Assembly (NCBI GenBank): GCA_036873755.1
Contig: JAVTVY010051528.1
Coordinates: forward strand, 1-64,000
DNA length: 64,000 nt
Reading direction: 5' to 3'
From: Hanleya hanleyi
Taxonomy: Eukaryota; Mollusca; Polyplacophora; Lepidopleurida; Hanleyidae
Part shown: positions 25,288 through 36,924 of the stretch, one piece after another
Position numbering within the stretch: position 1 is the stretch's first letter
How the letters are laid out: each line of letters starts with the position of its first letter
Position numbers and translations under genes: made by a program
The notes under the pieces: generated by a model
Told to the model about the DNA's origin: nothing
The model's input: only the letters and a program-made list of their open reading frames with translations
Database searches by the model: none

Positions 25288-25378
25288 CAATTCGATTGGC
25301 TGATTGTTCGGCCGCTGATTGGTTCTTTTTCTCGAACGCTGATTGGCTCTTTTTTCTCGACCGTTGATTGGTCCAAAT
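25288..25378. promoter_or_regulatory. Array of ATTGG (inverted CCAAT) boxes
   Basis: Four or five GATTGG motifs at roughly 18-25 base spacing, in similar contexts (TTCTTTTTCTCGA between them), lie just inside the right TIR. They resemble NF-Y sites. Confidence 0.5.
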
Positions 25379-25480
25379 GGAACTGCCCATCTTTCTCAGG
25401 TTCATCTAGAATCCCCTTTTTGTGCTCAAGCTCTGGCTATATCGATGCCGCAACATTGTCACTTGGATGTGACCTTTTGT

Positions 25481-26827
25481 CCCGCGCGCGCACGCGCACT
25501 GGCGGTGATGACGCGCGTGCGCGCTGCGGCCAGGGCGGGGCGGGGCGGGAAAAGGTCCCGGCGGTTGACCATACGGACGTCTAAGGGGAAACATTTGGAA
25601 CTCTTCTATGTTTGGAGGTAGTTTTTTAGTGAAAAACCCGGAAGTGACGTCACAACCCCCACGTGACCTGCGCAGCAGAATGGATACGACACCCTAGTGT
25701 AACTCCCTCACCTAGGCTTCACATGGATACCTCACTCGATCCCATCGACCCACGAGGGGCCCACCTACACCCCAACACGGCTATTTGTATACTACGGCCA
25801 GACTGCGCATGCGCAGAATGCCGATAGTTCAACCCCACACCCAGCCCCTTCAGATGCCCCTCCACCTAGGCTTCACTTTGATACCTCACTCGACCCCATT
25901 GGACCACTCGGGGCTCCCCTAGACCCCAACACGTAGAGCGGGACCCATACAGGGTCCAGTTTTCGACACTAGGTGACCACATCCCGACAAAATGACCAGT
26001 TTTCGACACCGGATGTGCCGCCATCTTGAACATACGTGCCGCCATCTTGGATATGCCCCATAATGCACAGGGTCAAAATACTCGCTTCTGACTGGACGAG
26101 TGCTGTGTGACGGATTTGAAATACTCGCTTCTGATTGGACGACAGCTCCGCATTGCGTCTGCGCATGCGCAGAATGATATTCCTACCGCACACCCAACCC
26201 ATCAGATGCCCCTTCACGAATGCTTCACATCGATATCTCACTCGACCCCATTGGTCCATTAGGGACTCCCCTAGCTCCAACACGTCTATTTCCATACCCT
26301 TGGGCCACCGCGCATGCGCAGAATGACCCTAATTCAACCCCACACCCAGCCCATTAGATGCCCCTTGACATAAGCTTCACTTTGATACCTCACTCGTCCC
26401 CATTGGACCATTAGGGACTCCCCTAGCTCCAACACGGCTATTTTCATACCCTTCGGCCACCGCGCATGCGCAGAAGGCCGATAGTTCAACCCCACACCCA
26501 GCCCATTAGATGCCCCTTCACATAAGCTTCACTTTGATACCTCACTCGATCCCATCCGACCATTTTATCTAGGGACTACTTTTTCTCCGCGGAAGCTTTT
26601 TCCCGAGACCGAATCACCGCCAAAACCGCGACCAGACCGCATCACCGCGGATGAATACATCCTGAATACATCCTCTCCAACAATTGGAACTCTCCTGTGC
26701 TGGAGGTAGCTTTTGGTCCTTCTGCCGGAACTATACTCCCAGTGACCTCTCCTCCCGCCACGTGACCGCCACAAATGACCTCTACATCCGGGTGAAAACT
26801 GACTCCATTTAGCCTAACGTCACTACT
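25481..26827 (-). repeat. Right terminal inverted repeat of Polinton copy 2
   Basis: About 1.35 kb is the inverted counterpart of 12984-14531. It carries the same subrepeats, TGACGTCA site (near 25645), paired GCCGCCATCTTG motifs (about 26027-26050) and terminal AGTAGTGACGTTAG on the minus strand. It is shorter than the left TIR because of fewer CCCCG units and subrepeat differences. Confidence 0.9.
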
Positions 26828-29180
26828 GAGCTTCAATCACACTTTTGGCGACCCGTCTGGCAGAATACGCAACCCGAGAACCAGCCTCATCTCATTTCGA
26901 TGCTTCAAATTGTGACAATTTGTCCATAGCATTATAAACAACCATCTCTGCCATGCAACCAAGGTCGATCGCTAGAGAAATTGTGGTCAACAAATATAAC
27001 ATGGATTACTGATATGAGCTTATTCAGTTTCCGGAGTAACTGGCAATTAAACTTAGCATAACAACCCTTCAACGATGAAGCAATGATGGCATAGTCAACT
27101 TACATGCATGGTAAGACCAATTCATCGCGTCAAAATAAATAAATAGGCCTAAACCATCACGGATCACCAATAATTGCTAACCCCAACAACTTCAAGGAAA
27201 ATCTCGGCAACGTAACCTGTTCAATTTGATACATGTATTTGTGATAAGGTATTTCTATATATTGACCCAGATATATTGCATAAGTGTAAGTTTCAACCTG
27301 TTAGCTACACGTGTGTGGAGAACATCGCCTACCAATACCAGCCAGTCCCAATATCACCAGATTTTGTTTTTTGTTAGTATTTTAGTGTGCATGTGTAAAA
27401 TAATGGTGGTCGTCTCCGACTGGGCAATGTTTCCCGCACTGGAAGTCTCTTTAATCAGTTTCCTCGGCTAGCGCAATGTGTAAACCAGTCTCGTAAAATA
27501 CCTCCATTGTAGGCTTCAATGTTCGCTGATAGCAACAAACTAGGTATCCAAGATGGTGTCCTAATAGGAATTTTTAACAATAAAAAGTTCGCCGAAGAAA
27601 GTGTCTAGAAAAGAAAAAGTCAATGTACTAGTATGACATCATTCGAAACAGACAGACTCAACCAATTACATGGCGCCGCGAGTTGTCGAAGGTCAAGCCA
27701 GAGTCGGCGTCGTTAAAGAATGCTATTGTCTACGAGGTTACACAATAATCTATGTGTTTCTCTTTGGTAATACAAGTAGCAATGAGAATGTTGATGTTTG
27801 TAGGGGTCTTGAAAAACTTCCCCACCAAAGGGAGTGCGTATAGTATAGCTCATCGAGAGACCCGCCATTCAGGCCCGTCTCATTCGGACTTGGTTTCTTC
27901 TACTTTCTTCAGGAGAAGCTTCTCCAAGTAAGTTTGGATAGAAAACTTACACCAAAGATGAATGACTGCCGGTTTGGTTTTCGTCTTCAGAAGTCAACGT
28001 ATTCTATCTGAAGCACCTAGTGTGGCTGCAAGAGCAACTGTAGATGTAGCAAGGAAAAACCTCATTGCGATGGGATTTCTCTCTCAAACGTTACTAAATT
28101 TATATATTGCAGGTATCAACTACGTGAATGAGTGTCTAATGGTGGCAAAAATCATTTTCACTCACTCAAAAGTAGAATTTCGAAAAAATTGCCGCCATCT
28201 TGAAATCCATCCGTTCTGATGCTACAGAAGTGTGTTGCTCAACTTCCTTGAGTACGCAAATGTGGGTATAACCGTTTAAATTAACCTCCTATGTGTCTTA
28301 TAAGTATCCATTTGCGACATTGATGGTTTCTGATGGTGGACAATTTGAAATCCAAGATGGTCAATTACGGATTTCCGATTTTTTTTTTATATATGTTTCT
28401 CTGTCACTATGCAATGTTTCGTGCTTTCATCACAAAGTGCACAAGCGACCCATTTTTTGTTACATATCTACCGGACTATTAAACAAATTCAAATATATCA
28501 AAGACTCTCAGTGATTTTCCACCCCTGAAACTCACTGAATATGGATGAGGAAAACGTTAGCAGATAAACAAATATCAACCGTTCTCAAGTAAAATTTGGG
28601 TCGCGAATAATTAGAGATTAAACGTAAACCCAGAATTCTATTCGGAGTTTCACAATTTTATAGGCCTAAATGAGTTTTCAATCGAGGAAAAACGATATTT
28701 TAGCAGATGCTGAAATAGTGTGCTCCGCCTAGCAACAATCAAACCAATATTGAGTTAAAATATCTCCCGATAAAAATGTTCCCTCCTTTCCAACCCGAGT
28801 TCTACATGTATATCACGTCTCGTTTCATGAAAACCCAACTCTCTTCTGACAAAGAGCCCTTGCTTCGACTCGGAATTTTAGCTTTGAACAATCTATGTTC
28901 GGAGCGGTTCTGAACGGAGCTATTCGGAGGTCGAGCAATCTCCTGGCATCCGGCCCGTATTGGCATGTCAGGGATCAACAGCCTTGAATGGATAGCTACC
29001 TGGTCAAAATTGGCCCAGTATATCCCCTATCCAAATACTTCAATCAGTACAATAAGCTCTGTAACATTTCAATCAGTACGGGGAGACTGGGGCGAGGTGA
29101 AGTACTTTGATCCAAGCCCTCTATCATTGAAGCGGACCTTCCCTTTCGTCGAATTTACGACAAGAGAGAGACAGAGAGAG
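26828..29180. other. AT-rich intergenic sequence
   Basis: No gene, transposon protein or organised repeat was recognised. Short frames are below what chance gives. Isolated splice-like signals near 27915-27930 are not enough to call an exon. Confidence 0.4.
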
Positions 29181-29770
29181 AGAGAATTAACCCTATCTGG
29201 CCTGGGCTTTTGGGGACCTATCCAGGCATGGGAGGGGGGGGGGGGGGGGGGGTGCGAAATAGTTTTTCTTACCCCTTGAGCTAGGGAGCTGAAACTTATC
29301 ACATTACACCCTTGCGTCAAGCTCTACCGGAAAATTTAAAAAAAATCCAAGATGGTCGCTTTGATGACGTCACAGTGACGTCATTTTCAAAAACGACATT
29401 TTTTGGTAAATTTTTCGGTCAGATTTTCCGAATTTTTTTATTTATGAAATGTGATGTGAAATAAAATACTTTTTGTCCACTTTTCATCGCGGAAAGGCAG
29501 AAATTTTGAAAAAATATGACAAAAACATCATTTTTCTGGTACCTCGCGTGGCTCTCATCTTGAATTTGCCCATGATCCTCTGCTCAGGGGGTTATGCAAA
29601 TAGACTCAAAACGACCCCAATATGATAAGTCACGGACTTTCAGCTCTCCGTTTTTTTGTCGTTTAGGAGATAGCGCAGAAAGTTTGGTAGGGGGCCATAA
29701 TTACCCCCCCCCCCTCCCAGGCCATTGCGTTCTGCAATATTCGTCCAGTGAGGCCTGCATGTCCAGAATG
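29180..29770. repeat. Diverged dispersed repeat, copy 1
   Basis: Similar to 31140-31660 in the same orientation. Shared segments include CCTGGGCTTTTGGG-like, GAGCTGAAACTTA-like, GATGACGTCACAGTGA-like, a CCCCAATATGA segment and AGAAAGTTTGGTA. This copy contains a run of 19 G (29234-29252) and a run of 11 C (29704-29714). It is non-coding. Confidence 0.7.
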
Positions 29771-30425
29771 TGGATTAGAATTCAGATATAACTGCTGAAT
29801 GATTGAAATTCAAAATTGAGGGATTTTGATCACTTTTATTTATCTGGAATTTATTTAAAAAATGTTTTTTTCGTATGTAGGTCTTTTGTTGTGAGTTATG
29901 TAGCCCAATAATCGCCAGGAAATTAGTTAATGAGCTTAGTTGTCACGTGACCGCATGCCTTCATGCTGGCGAGTCGTTTTAGGCCGCAGTGTATAGCCTG
30001 TTAAATCCTTCGCCTGTATATGACCGTATAAATGGGAACAAGACTTACAATCCCGGATCAAGATTACTAGGATCATGATCTAGATATAGACTACATAATT
30101 GACATCTTGTCATACACTGACATATCAATTTGAGTCGGTAAACTAACATCGGACTGATATATTATACCTAAATTGCAGGAGTGGAAAATCTAATGGTCGA
30201 CTTGTACACATGTTGTGCTACTGGCGATCCAACAGAATCTTTATATGGTCGAGATAAATGTCGGTGAATTACAATTTTTTTTATTAATAATCAGTACAAA
30301 TATTTTCATTGGCTGTATAAATTGACCAAACATTCGTAGTACTAACGGATAGCTTTCAGGATCAACTCGACGTTTCCCGATTTGCCGACTGAAATGCAGG
30401 GACACAACTGAATTTAACTGGGGCA
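29771..30425. other. Intergenic sequence, nothing recognised
   Basis: AT-rich with no gene or repeat candidate. Confidence 0.4.
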
Positions 30426-30705
30426 CCGATTTGGATTTAGATGATGGATTTTGAAACCTCAAAATATACTGATTCTAGAAACCGATAGTTTGGTGAACCT
30501 GTCATTGTAATTCATAGCGAAGCGGTCACCGGAAAAGATTGTGCTGCTTTGCCAGGAAATATACGCCAGTATTTCCCGGCAAAGCAGCACAATCTTTTCC
30601 GTTGACCGCTTCGCTATGAATTACAAGGACAGGTTCACCAAACTATCGGTTGCTAGAATCAGTATATTTTGAGGTTTCAAAATCCATCATCTAAATCCAA
30701 ATCGG
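30426..30705. repeat. 280-bp near-perfect hairpin (fold-back element)
   Basis: Two arms of about 135 bases, starting CCGATTTGG and ending CCAAATCGG, are inverted copies with few mismatches. They are separated by about eight bases (near 30562-30569). There is no coding capacity and no clear target duplication. It could be a MITE-like fold-back or a recent palindromic rearrangement. Confidence 0.9.
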
Positions 30706-31139
30706 CTATATATCAGCGGAGTAATGGACCATTACCCACCACACATTTTCCCAAAGAATACATGGTTATGACACGGAATTTGCGAGATGGCCGAATACGA
30801 GGATATCTGTTGTTTGTATCAGTTTCGTAATGAACTTTTTTCTTTTTTTTTCTTCTGGATCTCGGTCTAACTTCTTTTCCGGAAAAATATACCAAGCACA
30901 ATTTGCGGTATTTTGAAGGCTCCAATTCCAGACGGCGATAATGGTGCATCACTGTAAAAATATTCAAGTGTCCCTCGCATTGGAGGCAAACAAAAGTGAG
31001 TATGGTCGGCTTTATCATTTTATTTGTACAGACGTAAAGTATGCACAAATATGGCATTTTGTCGGCAATTCACACCGTTACTGAGTCTGAGGTATTCACT
31101 CGTCAAACTGTAGATAATTCCATAAAACCACAATTCAGA
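30706..31139. other. Intergenic sequence, nothing recognised
   Basis: No gene or repeat candidate. A 114-codon minus-strand frame here has no recognisable domain. Confidence 0.4.
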
Positions 31140-31660
31140 CAAAGAGTTTAACCTCTGGGCCTGGACTTTTGGGATCCTTTTCAGGCCTGGGGTGTCTTAC
31201 CGCTTGAGTTAGGTGGCTGAAACTTACGACACTATGCCCTTGAGATAAACTCTACCAGAAAATGTTAAAAAAATATAAGATGGCTCCTTTGTTGACGTCA
31301 CAGTGATGAAATCTTCAAAACCCGAATTTTTGGTCGATTTTTCAGTAAGATTTCTTCGAATTTTTATGTATGTTTATCTCTTGTCAAAACGGCGTTATAA
31401 ATTAGTGAATGATAGTCTGATGTGCATTAGAAGATATCTTGTCCATTTTTCCAGACAGAACAGCAAGTATTCTGAGGAAATTTGACGAAAAGATCACATG
31501 ACATGGCCGACATCTTGTATTTACCCGTGATCTCCTGCTTGGAGGTCATGCAAATAGGCACAAAATGACCCCAATATGACCATGATGATAAGCTACGAAG
31601 TCACGGAGACTCATTGTTTATCGTTCCTTAGATAGAATAGAAAGTTTGGTATAGGGCAGT
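31140..31660. repeat. Diverged dispersed repeat, copy 2
   Basis: Counterpart of 29180-29770 in the same orientation, lacking the homopolymer runs. It ends immediately before the 64-bp satellite begins. Confidence 0.7.
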
Positions 31661-31669
31661 GTTTTTCTC

Positions 31670-33480
31670 TCAGTATAGTTCAGTCAGAAACTGAGCAGTA
31701 CTGTTGAGTTACTGCTCGGTATATAATCACTCACTGGACACGAAATTGAACAACACTCTCAGTGAATACAGATCAGGTAATGTACGATATATAACCAGTC
31801 ACTGCACACAGAAATTGAACATCACTATGCATTTACAACTGATCAGTTTTTGCATGGCATGCAATCAGTTAGTGCTATAGATAATCATATACTGTACTGT
31901 TCTTCACAGAAAGTGATTAGTACTGATCAGTTACTGTACGATATATAATCAGTCACTGCACCATTTCTCACATACACTCACTGTACGATATATAATCAGT
32001 CATTGCACTATTCTTCACAGAAAGTGATTAGTACTGATCAGTTATTGTACGATATATAATCAATCATCGCACTATCCTCCACATAAACTGATTAGTACTG
32101 ATCAGCTACTGTACGATGTATAATCAGTCATTGCACTGTTCCTCGCATAAACTGATTAGTACCGATCTGTTGCTGTACGATATATAATCAGTCACTGCAC
32201 TATACCTCACATAAACTTACTGTACGATGTATAATCAGTCATTGCACTGTTCCTCACATAAACTGATTAGTACTGATCAATTACTGCACGATATATAATC
32301 AATCACTGCTCTGTTCCTCACATAAAGCTGATTAGTACTGATCAATTACTGTACGATATATATTCAGTCAATGCACTATTCCTCACGTAAACTTACCGTA
32401 CGATGTATAATCAGTCATTGCACTATTCCTCACATAAACTGATTTGTACTGGTCAGTTACTGTACGATATATAATCAATCACTGCTCTTTTCCTCACATA
32501 AACTGATTAGTACTGGTCAGTTAGTGTACGACATATAATCAATCACTGCACTGTTCCTCACACAAACTGATTAGTACTGATCAGCTACTGTACGATGTAT
32601 AATCAGTCATTGCACTATCCTCAACATAAACTGATTAGTACTGATCAGTTACTGTACGATATATGATCAGTCACTGCACTATTCCTCGCAGAAACTGATT
32701 AGTACTGATCTGTGGCTGTACGATATATAACCAGTCACTGCACTATTCCTCACATAAATTTACTGTACGATGTATAATCAGTCATTGCAATGTTCCTCAC
32801 ATAAACTGATTAGTACTGATCAATTACTGTACGATGTATAATCTGGCATTGCACTGTTCCTCACATAAACTGATTAGTACTGATCAGTTACTGTACGATA
32901 TATATAATCAGTCACTGCACTATTTCTCACAGAAACTGATTAGTACTGATCAGCTACTGTACGATGTATAATCATGTCATTGCACTGTTCCTCACATAAA
33001 CTGATTAGTATTGATCAGTTACTGTACGATAAATAATCAGCCACTGCACTATTCCTCGCAGAAACTGATTAGTACTGATCAATTACTGTACCATATATAA
33101 TCAATCACTGCACTATTCCTCGAATAAACTTACTGTACGATGTATTATCAGTCATTGCACTGTTCCTCACATAAACGGATTAGTACTGATCAGTTACTGT
33201 ACGATATATAATCAGCCACTGCGCTGTTCCTTACAGAAACTGATTAGTACTAATCAATTACTGTACGATATATAATCAATCACTGCACTATTACTCGCAT
33301 AAACTTACTGTACGATGTATAATCAGTCATTGCACTGTTCCTCAACTAAACGGATTAGTACCGATCAGTTACTTTACGATATATAATCAGTCACTGCGCT
33401 GTTCCTTACAGAAACTGACTAGTACTGATCAGTTACTGTACGATATAAATCCGTCACTGCACTGTTCTTCACAGAAAGTG
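31670..33480. repeat. 64-bp satellite array 1
   Basis: Tandem units of about 64 bases contain GATTAGTACTGATCAGTTAC, CTGTACGATATATAATCAGT and CACTGCACTATTCCTCACA. Shorter units of about 47 bases lack the GATTAGTACTGATCAGT part, giving a mixed pattern. Roughly 25-30 units are present. The first 180 bases are degenerate and not part of the duplicated 5-kb unit. Confidence 0.92.
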
Positions 33481-33699
33481 AACAGCACCATACAGAATTT
33501 GATTGGTGCTCGTCGATTAATGTGCAGCACGTTACTGTATGGAAACTGGATGGTAACGCACGGTCATGTACATTGCCTGTTAGTAGTATAGTAAGTGCAA
33601 ATTCGGTCTTTTTTTCGGGGTACCCGAAAAAGAGCGCCGATCGGGAACCCTCCAAATAAGGTAGAATTTACTCTTATGACATGACATGAGTCAGCGTGA

Positions 33700-34110
33700 A
33701 TCGGGCGTATGCATTCCTCCGCGGTGATGCGGTCTGGTGGTGATGCGGTCTGCCTCCGCGGACAGAAAGTAGCCCCAAATTCTCCGGCATTCTCCGGCAA
33801 TCTTCAGGGGCGAGAGGGGTCCCTATTGTGCCGATTGGGTCGTATGAGGTATCAATGTGAAGCATTCGTGAAGGGGCATCTGATGGGGTGGGTGTGGTGT
33901 TGAAATATCGTCATTCTGCGCATGTGTCACATCCGGTCACGTGACATCCGGCACGCAGCGCGGGTTATCGCCGGAAGTGCGCGGGTTATCGCCTGATACG
34001 CCTATGACGTCACATCCGTGTCAAAAGGTCACTACCGGCTCACAATCTGGAGTTATCTCCCCCTAGAACACCAGGGGGAAACGAGGGGGCCATAAAGGCG
34101 GTCATGAAGG
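33700..34110. repeat. Polinton TIR-like fragment in unit 1
   Basis: Segments CATTCCTCCGCGGTGATGCG, GAGGTATCAATGTGAAGC, GGGGCATCTGATGGGG and CATTCTGCGCATG match the TIR of the Polinton at 12984. TGACGTCA and CCGGTCACGTGAC motifs follow. It shows that the neighbouring PolB gene came from a Polinton end. The same fragment lies at 38715-39120 in unit 2. Confidence 0.8.
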
Positions 34111-34500
34111 TCAATACCATAAAATTATCTCTTACTAACTACGGTATACAAAATAACCCAAACTCACAATGTTGTATGGAAGAAACACACATTTTATAAC
34201 AGAATGCACAACATATATACAGCAGTGAATTCAGCCCAACAAGGCCGGTGCAATAGCCGCAGTACTCATAGAACATATATACATCAGTGAGTTCCTCTTA
34301 TCATGCCTTATCAAAGGCGGTTGGTACCCATACAATTGAATTGAATTATTGAGCCTATATACAACAGTTAATTCGTTAGTCCGGTGCAATATCATCAGTA
34401 CTCATAGAACATATAACTGTCTTATCAAAGGCGTTTGGTACCCATAAAAATCGAATTATAGAACAGTTCGTTAGTCCAGTGGAATATTCTCAGTGTTCGT
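34111..34500. other. 3' flank of PolB copy 1
   Basis: Non-coding, with short direct repeats containing CATAGAACATATA and TATCAAAGGCG. Duplicated at about 39120-39480. Confidence 0.5.
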
Positions 34501-34504
34501 ATTT

Positions 34505-36917
34505 ATCACTCTAAATGTCAAGATAGGTTGTAGTCACACCATCGGGCAGGACTTTGCGCTTGGGGTAGAAGTATGTGAAGGCGTCCCGTTCCTGGGTATA
34601 CGAGCGCATCTGGTGGTCGATGATACGGAAACCTCGGTTAGTGCCACTCGCACTGGCCTGGCTCTGGAGGACATTCAGGTACAGGGCCTTGTTGATGTTG
34701 GAGTCGCGTCGACTCATCCCCTTACAACTGAATTTGTTGTCATCACCGACACAAAAGTAAGTTTTCGAACACAGGGCGATGATGGCATCACCGCTCCACT
34801 CTAGTTTAAACAGGCCGGGCGTCCGCTTGTCGTAGGTGTAGTGGTCGCGTCGGGGTAGCCACTGGTCCCGTTCCGCCTCATATTGTGCACGTAATTCTGG
34901 TTCGAGGAGTGACTCTCAGTCCGGGTTGGAAACGGCCATGTATGCTGAGTGGGTATCCATTTCTATCAATTGCCAGTCTGAGTGGTGGAAATACACGCCC
35001 ATGAAATCGTATATGAATTCCAGCATTCGCAGTTTGGCCAGCTGGTACACCATACATCCTATTTGGAGCGGCAGGTTATATCTGATGGTCTTTTTGGCTG
35101 ACGTCACTTCGTAGGTGGTGTCGTCAATCATCTTCATGTGTCGGTATAGATGCGAATTCACGCGTTTGCGGGCTTGTTTCGTGGTACAAATGTTCACGGT
35201 CACGTGACGGTCCTGGTTCGTTACCGTTTTTCCATATCCGCTGTTCCCAAGTAATTTCATCGTTTCCCCGATGATGGCTTTACTGGGGTCGGCGTCTCCT
35301 TGGCGACGGGCGGTAGTCATGTCGTTCGCGAACTTCTCAAAACAAGCCTGGGGGGTGAATTCTATGACTTGGTATATTTTCGTAATATCCAGTCCGTGCC
35401 TCATATACCACTGAAGCAGAGGGGTACGGAGCAAGATTTTTTCGCCAAACATGCTGCCGATCAACATTCGCCGTGGTCGCGTTAGGTAGTCGTGTTCTTC
35501 AGCGTATGCGCGCATATGGGCTCCGATATCATCTCGACTCCCCTCGGTGTTTTTGAAGATGGGCGGACATTCGCCAAACGTGTCTTTCAAGTGGTCAGGG
35601 ACGTGCAGACGCGCCGATCTCCAATTCGCTTTTCCGTGTGGTTGCCTTGGTGACGGATAGTGACGCCTCGTCGCTGACTTTCCCAATCCAGCCATTGTTC
35701 TGCTTGATGTTTCGTAGATCGTTGAGCTCTGAATTCTCGACCCTCAGGGAGCCACCGCGTATATTGACCGGCCGGCATGGGTTTACTCAAACACGATAGG
35801 TAGAGGGCATTGGCACACAATTTTTCTCCTCGGATATGGGTCAGCTGTTTCTCATGGTACCGATGGAATATAATACTGGGGCCGCCTATGATATTTCCCT
35901 TCAAACAGTCAAACATCTCGGCGTCTTTCTGATCGACGAGAGCGAACAACGTGGGTAAATCCTGGAGCAGATACCGCAGGGTCAGACCGGGGATGCTAGC
36001 ACAGTCTTTGAATACGTCGACACCCATATCTCGGTAGAAGGCGGACATTTTGTCGGTAGCTTCCAGAAAAGGGATGACATCCAAATTGTTGTAATAGACG
36101 AGAAAATCCCGGAGAGTTTGCATTCTTTCACGGACCCACACCTGTTGCAGTTCGGTATACAGGGTGGTAGATAATGCTTCTCCTTTGAGATCGTTGTAAA
36201 AGACCTCCTGGGGTGGAAGTCGTGGTTCGTCCAGACGCTCGAGACTCGTCATGTACATGTAGTTGTAGGGAAAGCAACTTTTCCTCTCCGCGCAGTCGTA
36301 CGCTTTCACCCTTGTTCGTAGCTGTAATTCGGCGCCAGGTAATTACGTACATCTAAGAATCGGAGTGAAGTTGTGGATAGAGCGACGTGGTTGTTTGTCT
36401 TCTTAATAATGAATTTCACATTCCCAGCTTTAGCGAGGTACGGGTACAAGAATTCTTTGATTAAGTTCAAATCATATCGGCCCGAGTTAAATCCAAGGAC
36501 GGGTAATTGGTTCATGTATTCCAATAAACGCAGTTTCAGTTTCTGCGCATAGGGTTTCGGTGGTTTGCGTTCCTCACTTTCGTCCTCGTCATCGGTATCG
36601 TCCTCCCCATCCAATGTTGGAATACGCGCATCAAGTGCCGCTAATACATCACAGTAGATAGTCGACGCGAGATGTGCCGCACTGACTTGACTGAGGGTTT
36701 CAAGGTAGTTCATCATTCGTGTAATCAGTTCATGGGGGTCCCCGTTAGAGACGAAACACACTGGAGCCGTGTCGTAACCGGGTACGTTGGTGTGAATACT
36801 CACACTCAAAGGAATGTGATGCTGGGTCCATTGAGTTTTAGCCGATACCTTTTCCATGGGTTCTAATAGGGCTTCAAAATCATAGCACGCTCTGTACGGG
36901 AAATAACGGTGGTCCAT
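34505..36917 (-). pseudogene. Polinton protein-primed DNA polymerase B core, broken copy 1
   Basis: Domains in order on the minus strand: Exo I (CYDFEALLEP near 36880), Exo II (GFNSGRYDLNL), Exo III (YNNLDVIPFLEA), polymerase motif B (KLLGNSGYGK near 35240), motif C and the C-terminal tail (NRGFRIIDH, YFYPKRKVLPDG). Motif C reads MDTHSAYMA, with His where the family has the second catalytic Asp. There is an in-frame TGA just after motif C (34916-34918) and a frameshift near 36306. About 22 bases carrying motif A and its catalytic Asp are lost near 35814, and about 365 bases are missing near 35610. The zinc-finger and N-terminal part is absent: the frame starts 12 codons before Exo I. It is dead as a polymerase. 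Confidence 0.9.
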
Positions 36918-36924
36918 GGGGACG

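Larger units (their letters stand above)
12984..26827 (+). mobile_element. Polinton/Maverick element (copy 2), complete ends, PolB core deleted
   Basis: The 13,844-bp element has long TIRs that begin AGTAGTGACGTTAG at 12984 and end with the complement at 26827. The Polinton hallmarks in order are a PolB N-terminal remnant (minus), PC4-like genes, chromodomain integrase, packaging ATPase, penton-like protein, major capsid protein and adenain-type protease. Flanking hexamers are GAGCGA and GAGCTT, four of six matching, which suggests a degraded 6-bp target duplication. No exonuclease or polymerase motif occurs anywhere between the TIRs, and the integrase carries a one-base frameshift. It is therefore non-autonomous as it stands. 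Confidence 0.93.

Noticed and set aside
27915..27930. Possible 15-base micro-exon between CTTTCTTCAG and GTAAGT
   Set aside because: No flanking exons or coding context support it.
29140..29252. GA-rich run and 19-base G homopolymer as a G-quadruplex regulatory element
   Set aside because: A homopolymer without gene context and absent from the paired repeat; more likely slippage or a sequencing-prone tract.
31670..33480. Possible CRISPR-like array
   Set aside because: Units are contiguous and variable throughout without unique spacers; this is a eukaryotic satellite.
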